A DNA stretch of 8,540 nucleotides from Acinetobacter sp. WCHAc010034 (lineage in GTDB: Bacteria; Pseudomonadota; Gammaproteobacteria; Pseudomonadales; Moraxellaceae), in contig NZ_CP032276.1 in assembly GCF_001696615.3 (NCBI RefSeq), forward strand, positions 1 to 8,540. The letters run 5' to 3'. The notes below the pieces were generated by a model. The model was not told where the DNA came from. It saw nothing but the letters and a program-made list of their open reading frames with translations, and ran no database searches. A program made the position numbers and the translations under genes. Positions 5,855 to 8,540 of this stretch are shown here, piece by piece. Within the stretch, counting starts at the first letter, position 1. Every line of letters begins with the position of its first letter.

Positions 5855-6187
5855 TTAAGCACCTAAACGCATTAATTTTTCTTGAATCGCATCACTGACA
5901 AAGGAGTTAAGAGAATTACTTGATGCTAAAACAGCTTTACGGTGCATTTCAGGGCTAATACGCACATTAAACGTGCCTTTAAATGGCTGATCAGGGTTTT
6001 TACCTAGTTCAGTACAAGATTCTAAATAGCCATCTACAGATTCTTTAAAAGCTTGCTCAAGTGCTTTTAATGTTTCTGCTTCATAGGTGATGAGATCACG
6101 GATAAACGCAAGTTTTCCAAACAATTCGCCTGTTTCGAGATCAGGTTCAATCGTACCAAGATAGCCTTTGTATTTTAAGTAGCTCAT
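5855..6187 (-). CDS. hicB: HicB family antitoxin
   Basis: HicB neutralises HicA and represses the operon. Residues 1-60 form the partial RNase-H-like domain typical of HicB (YKGYLGTIEPDLETGELFGKL... YEAETLKALEQAFKESVDGYLE). The C-terminus is a ribbon-helix-helix DNA-binding segment: GTFNVRISPEMHRKAVLAS then SLNSFVSDAIQEKL. The length of 110 residues is standard. The start is ATG 6187, which overlaps the hicA stop in an ATGA (6184-6187). An AGGAGA ribosome site lies inside the last codons of hicA. The order hicA then hicB on one transcript is the usual one. Its likely operator is the inverted repeat at 6481-6508. Confidence 0.92.
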   Translation of the reverse strand: MSYLKYKGYLGTIEPDLETGELFGKLAFIRDLITYEAETLKALEQAFKESVDGYLESCTELGKNPDQPFKGTFNVRISPEMHRKAVLASSNSLNSFVSDAIQEKLMRLGA

Positions 6188-6432
6188 AAAAATCTCTCCT
6201 GCTTGAGTGCCTGTTTCACAGCTTTCAATGCTCCACCTTTGATTTCATTTTCAGGATGTGGCCTGTGCAGTAAAATCATGTGTTCAGTTTTTGCATTAAA
6301 AAAACGGACACGAGAGCCTGCCATTTCAAACTTTTCATAGCCGAGCTGATTCAGTAAAACGACTAAATCCTTATACGGAAATGTATTTTTTGCATTTCCG
6401 AATCTTTCTAGTAACTTTTCCGTTTTACCCAT
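6184..6432 (-). CDS. hicA: HicA family toxin (mRNA interferase)
   Basis: HicA binds and cleaves mRNA when HicB is lost, so the pair stabilises the plasmid by killing or arresting cells that lose it. The 82-residue product has the short dsRBD-like fold of the family: helix KDLVVLLNQLGYEKFE, then GSRVRFFN, HMILLHRPHP and a closing helix GGALKAVKQALK. Many HicA proteins have GSHH or GSNH where this has GSRV, so the usual glycine-serine-histidine site is altered. Slightly longer HicA relatives carry GSR at this place, and the downstream LHRPHP histidines remain, so I expect it to be functional. ATG 6432 has a weak AGGG upstream. Promoter and operator lie at 6453-6508. Confidence 0.9.
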   Translation of the reverse strand: MGKTEKLLERFGNAKNTFPYKDLVVLLNQLGYEKFEMAGSRVRFFNAKTEHMILLHRPHPENEIKGGALKAVKQALKQERFL

Positions 6433-6452
6433 ACTTTAACCCTACCATTACT

Positions 6453-6508
6453 GCAACTAAGTATAGTTACTTTTAAATAAAAATTGCAACTATCCATAGT
6501 TGCAATTT
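6453..6508 (-). promoter_or_regulatory. hicAB promoter and double operator
   Basis: A perfect inverted repeat has 13-bp arms, AAATTGCAACTAT (6481-6493) and ATAGTTGCAATTT (6496-6508), separated by CC. A second, imperfect copy is GCAACTA (6453-6459) and TAGTTAC (6464-6470). On the minus strand a -35 TTGCAA (6489-6484) sits in the first repeat and a -10 TATACT (6465-6460) in the second, 18 bp apart. A repressor bound to both would cover the whole promoter. The outer arm shares four bases with the pdif site. Confidence 0.75.
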
Positions 6509-6532
6509 CGTATAAGAGATTTTATGTTAAAT
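6505..6532 (+). other. pdif site (XerC/XerD recombination site), C/D orientation
   Basis: ATTTCGTATAA (6505-6515) is the XerC arm, GAGATT (6516-6521) the spacer and TTATGTTAAAT (6522-6532) the XerD arm. The layout and arms match plasmid dif sites of Acinetobacter. It is in the opposite orientation to the site at 887-914 and has a different spacer, both normal for pdif pairs. It separates hicAB from the exported-protein gene and touches regulatory elements on both sides. Confidence 0.9.
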
Positions 6533-6561
6533 AAAAAGACACTTACTAGGTAGGTGTCTTT
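6533..6561 (-). terminator. Terminator of the OB-fold protein gene
   Basis: AAAGACACTTAC (6535-6546) and GTAGGTGTCTTT (6550-6561) form a 12-position stem with one mismatch and a 3-base loop. On the minus strand it is followed by TTTTT (6537-6533). It begins ten bases after the stop of the exported-protein gene (6571) and ends against the XerD arm of the pdif site. Confidence 0.8.
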
Positions 6562-6570
6562 GGAGCAATG

Positions 6571-7317
6571 TTACTTGGTAATAAACTTCTCTAGATCCAT
6601 TATTGATTCCTTGAAATCTTTACAAGTCTCGGACTCTTTGGATTTACCACAAGATTTTTTAAATTCTTTCTCAATTACTTTCTCAAAATCATTTTCAGAA
6701 CTCATAACAGTATTCTTACAGATAGAGGAATATATATTTTTAGAGCAAGACTCATTAAAAGTATTATCAGTAATAGCTTTAGATAATATTGATGAAAATG
6801 AAGAAATTCCTTTATTTGCTCTTATCTCTGATAAATTGGCTTCTGATGCTTTTTCCCAAATTGAACTCTGATAATTAATACATTGAGTTGCTGAACTGGC
6901 CGTTGCGTTAAAACAATACATATCTACTTTTTGATTAGGTTGCAGGCTTGCAGCAAATTCAGAATCAGAAATATAAGCCTTAAAATTTACATAATTTTCT
7001 GTTAGATCGGCATACATTTTTCCATCTTTATCTAATTTTACATTTTTGACTGTACCTTTTAGGCGTACCCATTGATTTGCATAATCTCTATTTGCCGCCA
7101 CCTCATTTCCAGCAAAATCATTTTTAATTTTATTTATTGTCACTGCTTTTTTAGGCGAACTTTTTACTATTTTTTCCCAGTCAAATAGTGCATCACCACT
7201 ATCTATCCACGTAGTAAAATCATCATAAATAATAATATTTTTTATTGATTCTTCTTTATTAGCAAAAGCCAGTGATGATGTAATTAATAATAATGTTGGG
7301 ATCAGAAGATATTTCAT
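6571..7317 (-). CDS. Exported protein with a tRNA_anti-like OB-fold domain, six cysteines
   Basis: The first 19 residues (MKYLLIPTLLLITSSLAFA) are a classic signal peptide with a probable cut after AFA, so the mature protein is periplasmic or secreted. Residues about 70-150 resemble the tRNA_anti-like OB-fold family (PF12869): NEVAANRDYANQWVRLKGTV, then a strand pattern YADLTENYVNFKAYI and a Q-K-V-D-M-Y-C closing strand. Despite the family's name this does not imply tRNA binding. Six cysteines are present, spaced as three pairs (135/146, 191/200, 223/232), which suggests three disulphides. The lysine-rich C-terminal third is outside the OB-fold and unrecognised. ATG 7317 has only a weak ribosome site. 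The gene is in the accessory module and divergent from the zinc-ribbon gene. Precise function is unknown. Confidence 0.8.
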   Translation of the reverse strand: MKYLLIPTLLLITSSLAFANKEESIKNIIIYDDFTTWIDSGDALFDWEKIVKSSPKKAVTINKIKNDFAGNEVAANRDYANQWVRLKGTVKNVKLDKDGKMYADLTENYVNFKAYISDSEFAASLQPNQKVDMYCFNATASSATQCINYQSSIWEKASEANLSEIRANKGISSFSSILSKAITDNTFNESCSKNIYSSICKNTVMSSENDFEKVIEKEFKKSCGKSKESETCKDFKESIMDLEKFITK

Positions 7318-7352
7318 AAAAATAAACTCTAAAGATGATTTTAAGTTAGAAT

Positions 7353-7382
7353 CTTATAAAACAATGACTTAATTAAAAGCAA
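7353..7382 (-). promoter_or_regulatory. Possible promoter of the exported OB-fold gene
   Basis: On the minus strand TTGCTT (7382-7377) and TATAAG (7358-7353) are 18 bp apart, with the gene start about 36 bases further on. Both hexamers are imperfect. The divergent zinc-ribbon gene begins at 7407, so the 89-bp gap probably serves both genes. Confidence 0.35.
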
Positions 7383-7406
7383 ATTTTTGTTTTGAGGGAA
7401 TAGTGT

Positions 7407-7739
7407 ATGCCTTTAATAAATTGCCCTGAATGTAGCCATTCTGTGAGTGATAAAGCTTTAGATTGCCCTTCTTGTGGGGCACGCTTGAGAAAACCTAAAA
7501 GAGGTTTCTTCGGTAAAATTTTTAAATGGCTCTTTATTCTTTTTAACCTTTTTATGCTAGTTATGACATTTAAATCTTGTGGTAGTGCTTCAGAAATTAT
7601 TGCGTCGAGTCAAAATGAATATGAACAAGCAGGTGCTACATTAGGTTCTACATTAGGTTTAGGAATGGTAATAATTTTCTGGGCATTAGTAGATGTGATA
7701 CTTGGATTATTTGTCCTATTCACAAGGCCAAAGCGATAA
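7407..7739 (+). CDS. Zinc-ribbon protein with two membrane segments
   Basis: The N-terminus is a four-cysteine zinc ribbon, CPEC at residues 6-9 and CPSC at 20-23. A basic stretch RLRKPKRG follows, then a membrane helix (about 37-55). After a polar loop of about 28 residues comes a second membrane helix (about 84-105) and a short basic tail. The zinc ribbon would therefore face the cytoplasm by the positive-inside rule. Start ATG 7407 has GAGGG (7394-7398) eight bases upstream. Small zinc-ribbon membrane proteins of this kind are common on Acinetobacter plasmids and have no known role that I can name. The gene converges with the antitoxin gene, sharing the terminator at 7739-7763, and diverges from the exported-protein gene. 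Confidence 0.85.
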   Translation: MPLINCPECSHSVSDKALDCPSCGARLRKPKRGFFGKIFKWLFILFNLFMLVMTFKSCGSASEIIASSQNEYEQAGATLGSTLGLGMVIIFWALVDVILGLFVLFTRPKR

Positions 7740-7763
7740 AAAAAGGAGATAATCTCCTTTTTT
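7739..7763. terminator. Bidirectional terminator between the zinc-ribbon and antitoxin genes
   Basis: AAAAAAGGAGA pairs with TCTCCTTTTTT around TAA, giving A runs on one side and T runs on the other for both strands. It begins at the last base of the zinc-ribbon stop codon and ends on the antitoxin stop codon, so one hairpin serves two convergent genes. Confidence 0.85.
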
Positions 7764-8044
7764 CAAATAGCTAAGCGTAAATTAAGAGCCTTAACCACTT
7801 TTATAACAGTATCAAAACTCGGGTTAACCTCTCCAGAAAGAGCTTTGTAAAGGCTTTCTCGTCCTAAGCCTGTCTCTTTCGATAATTGAGTCATACCTTT
7901 AGCCTTAGCAATATTTCCTAATGCTTTAGCAATAAAGGCAGCATCACCATTCGATTCATCAATACATGCTTGTAAGTAAGCCTGCATATCCTCTTCTGTT
8001 TTGAGGTGCTCTGCACTATCCCACTTACGAAGTTTAATAGCCAT
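7763..8044 (-). CDS. HI1420-type (HigA-like) antitoxin
   Basis: The 93-residue product is the antidote of the adjoining toxin and the likely repressor of the pair. Its helix-turn-helix covers about residues 48-71 (KGMTQLSKETGLGRESLYKALSGE), preceded by ALGNIAKA. It ends with NPSFDTVIKVVKALNLRLAI, the full pattern of the 'addiction module antidote' family represented by Haemophilus HI1420. The N-terminal 40 residues would contact the toxin. The ATG at 8044 follows the toxin stop TAA with no gap. A strong GAGGAGG ribosome site is formed by the last toxin codons, so antitoxin translation should be efficient and coupled to the toxin. The gene order, toxin first, is like higBA and opposite to most type II pairs. 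Confidence 0.9.
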   Translation of the reverse strand: MAIKLRKWDSAEHLKTEEDMQAYLQACIDESNGDAAFIAKALGNIAKAKGMTQLSKETGLGRESLYKALSGEVNPSFDTVIKVVKALNLRLAI

Positions 8045-8347
8045 TTATAGTTCCTCCTCTACGTCTTTTGCTAACTTCAAGGCGAGTTTTATATCTTTAC
8101 TTTGAGTGGTTTTATCACCACCTGCTAATAAAATAATGACTCTTTGCCCTTGTTGGCAGTAATAAACTCTATAACCAGGACCAAAAAAGAAGCGTAGTTC
8201 TGAAACACCTTCGCCAACAGGCTCCGTATCTCCAAAATTGCCATCTTCAACCCGATCAATACGAACTTGTATGCGTCTTTTTGCCTGTTGGTCTTTAAGT
8301 TTATCGAACCAATCATCAAAGACTTCTGTGGTATATATTGAGTACAT
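8045..8347 (-). CDS. HI1419-type RelE/HigB-like toxin
   Basis: The 100-residue product belongs to the RelE/ParE superfamily, in the 'addiction module killer protein' group of Haemophilus HI1419. Hallmarks in order are FDDWFDKLKDQQAKRRIQVRI (10-30), GNFGD (36-40), VGEGVSELRF (44-53), GPGYRVYY (56-63) and LLAGGDKTTQSKDI (73-86). Family members are usually ribosome-dependent mRNA nucleases; activity on this substrate is inferred, not seen. All conserved blocks are present, so the gene looks intact. It has no good Shine-Dalgarno close to the ATG at 8347, and its promoter lies so close that the mRNA may begin at or near the start codon. It lies in the accessory pdif module next to DUF4238. Confidence 0.9.
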   Translation of the reverse strand: MYSIYTTEVFDDWFDKLKDQQAKRRIQVRIDRVEDGNFGDTEPVGEGVSELRFFFGPGYRVYYCQQGQRVIILLAGGDKTTQSKDIKLALKLAKDVEEEL

Positions 8348-8353
8348 ATAAAT

Positions 8354-8383
8354 ATTGTATCCTCAAGGATACAGTAATATCAA
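8354..8383 (-). promoter_or_regulatory. Toxin-antitoxin promoter with palindromic operator
   Basis: On the minus strand TTGATA (8383-8378) and TACAAT (8359-8354) are 18 bp apart. Between and overlapping them is a perfect inverted repeat, TGTATCCT (8356-8363) and AGGATACA (8366-8373), with a CA centre. A dimeric antitoxin bound there would block RNA polymerase, the usual autoregulation of such pairs. The predicted transcription start falls on or beside the toxin ATG. Confidence 0.68.
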
Positions 8384-8396
8384 GTGGGTGAGAGCA

Positions 8397-8540
8397 TCAT
8401 ACTTTTAGAGAACTTAATTCCTTAATAATTTTAAGTCTTTTACCTACTAAATTTTTATAATTTTTTAGTTGAGTTTCATTAGTACCAATAATGTACTGAT
8501 CTGCATTAAATGCTAATTTTTTATTAATTTCCTGAACAAA
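8397..8540 (-). CDS. DUF4238 family protein, C-terminal 47 residues (same gene as 870-1)
   Basis: The frame is open from the window's last base to a TGA at 8397-8399, giving 47 residues. The segment has the form FVQEINKKLAFNADQYIIG followed by a basic helical tail. An N-rich helix containing 'N..IA..AD.Y' is how DUF4238 proteins usually end. Exactly 48 codons lie between 8540 and the stop, and exactly 290 codons between 870 and 1, so the two pieces join without a frame shift if the molecule is circular. There is no start codon with a ribosome site for this piece alone. It is therefore read as the end of the gene that begins at 870, not as a separate ORF or a pseudogene. The stop is only about 50 bases from the toxin start at 8347, with the toxin promoter between them. 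Confidence 0.75.
   Translation of the reverse strand, partial: FVQEINKKLAFNADQYIIGTNETQLKNYKNLVGKRLKIIKELSSLKV

Noticed and set aside
6554..6871. Plus-strand reading frame of 105 residues
   Set aside because: It is antisense to the 3' part of the exported OB-fold gene, begins inside that gene's terminator and has no family resemblance.
8125..8319. Minus-strand reading frame of 64 residues
   Set aside because: It lies in another frame of the intact HI1419-type toxin gene. Unlike the nested mob genes, it has no ribosome site or structural signature.

Overview
The window looks like one complete small circular mobilizable plasmid, probably from Acinetobacter or a close Moraxellaceae relative. 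The host call rests on three things seen together: an iteron-controlled Rep_3 initiator preceded by tandem 22-bp repeats, XerC/XerD (pdif) sites with near-consensus arms, and low overall G+C. Circularity is inferred from one gene. A minus-strand reading frame starting at 870 runs off position 1 with no stop. It resumes in exactly the same frame at 8540 and stops at 8397. Joined, it gives a plausible 337-residue DUF4238 protein, so the window appears to be a circle linearised inside that gene.

Layout: 871-1498 holds a pdif site, a terminator hairpin, an AT-rich unwinding region, four perfect iterons and the rep promoter. A Rep_3 initiator follows (1499-2524). Next is a structured intergenic stretch with five inverted repeats and a promoter, taken as the oriT/mobilization control region. 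It leads into mobC (2758-3249) and a large relaxase gene (3239-5755). Two further genes are nested in another frame of the relaxase gene: a coiled-coil protein with one membrane segment (3993-4709) and a coiled-coil protein (4713-5270). This arrangement parallels mbeB and mbeD inside mbeA of ColE1.

A minus-strand hicAB toxin-antitoxin pair (6432-5855) has its operator-promoter touching the second pdif site (6505-6532). Beyond that lie an exported OB-fold protein with six cysteines, a plus-strand zinc-ribbon membrane protein, and an HI1419/HI1420-type (HigBA-like) toxin-antitoxin pair. The DUF4238 gene crosses the window ends.

The two pdif sites are in opposite orientation. They divide the circle into a backbone (replication, mobilization, hicAB) and an accessory module (OB-fold protein, zinc-ribbon protein, HigBA-like pair, DUF4238). 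The module could be mobile by host XerCD recombination. There is no recognisable antibiotic-resistance gene, partition gene or transposase. Maintenance would depend on copy control through the iterons and on the two addiction modules, and transfer on a helper conjugation system.
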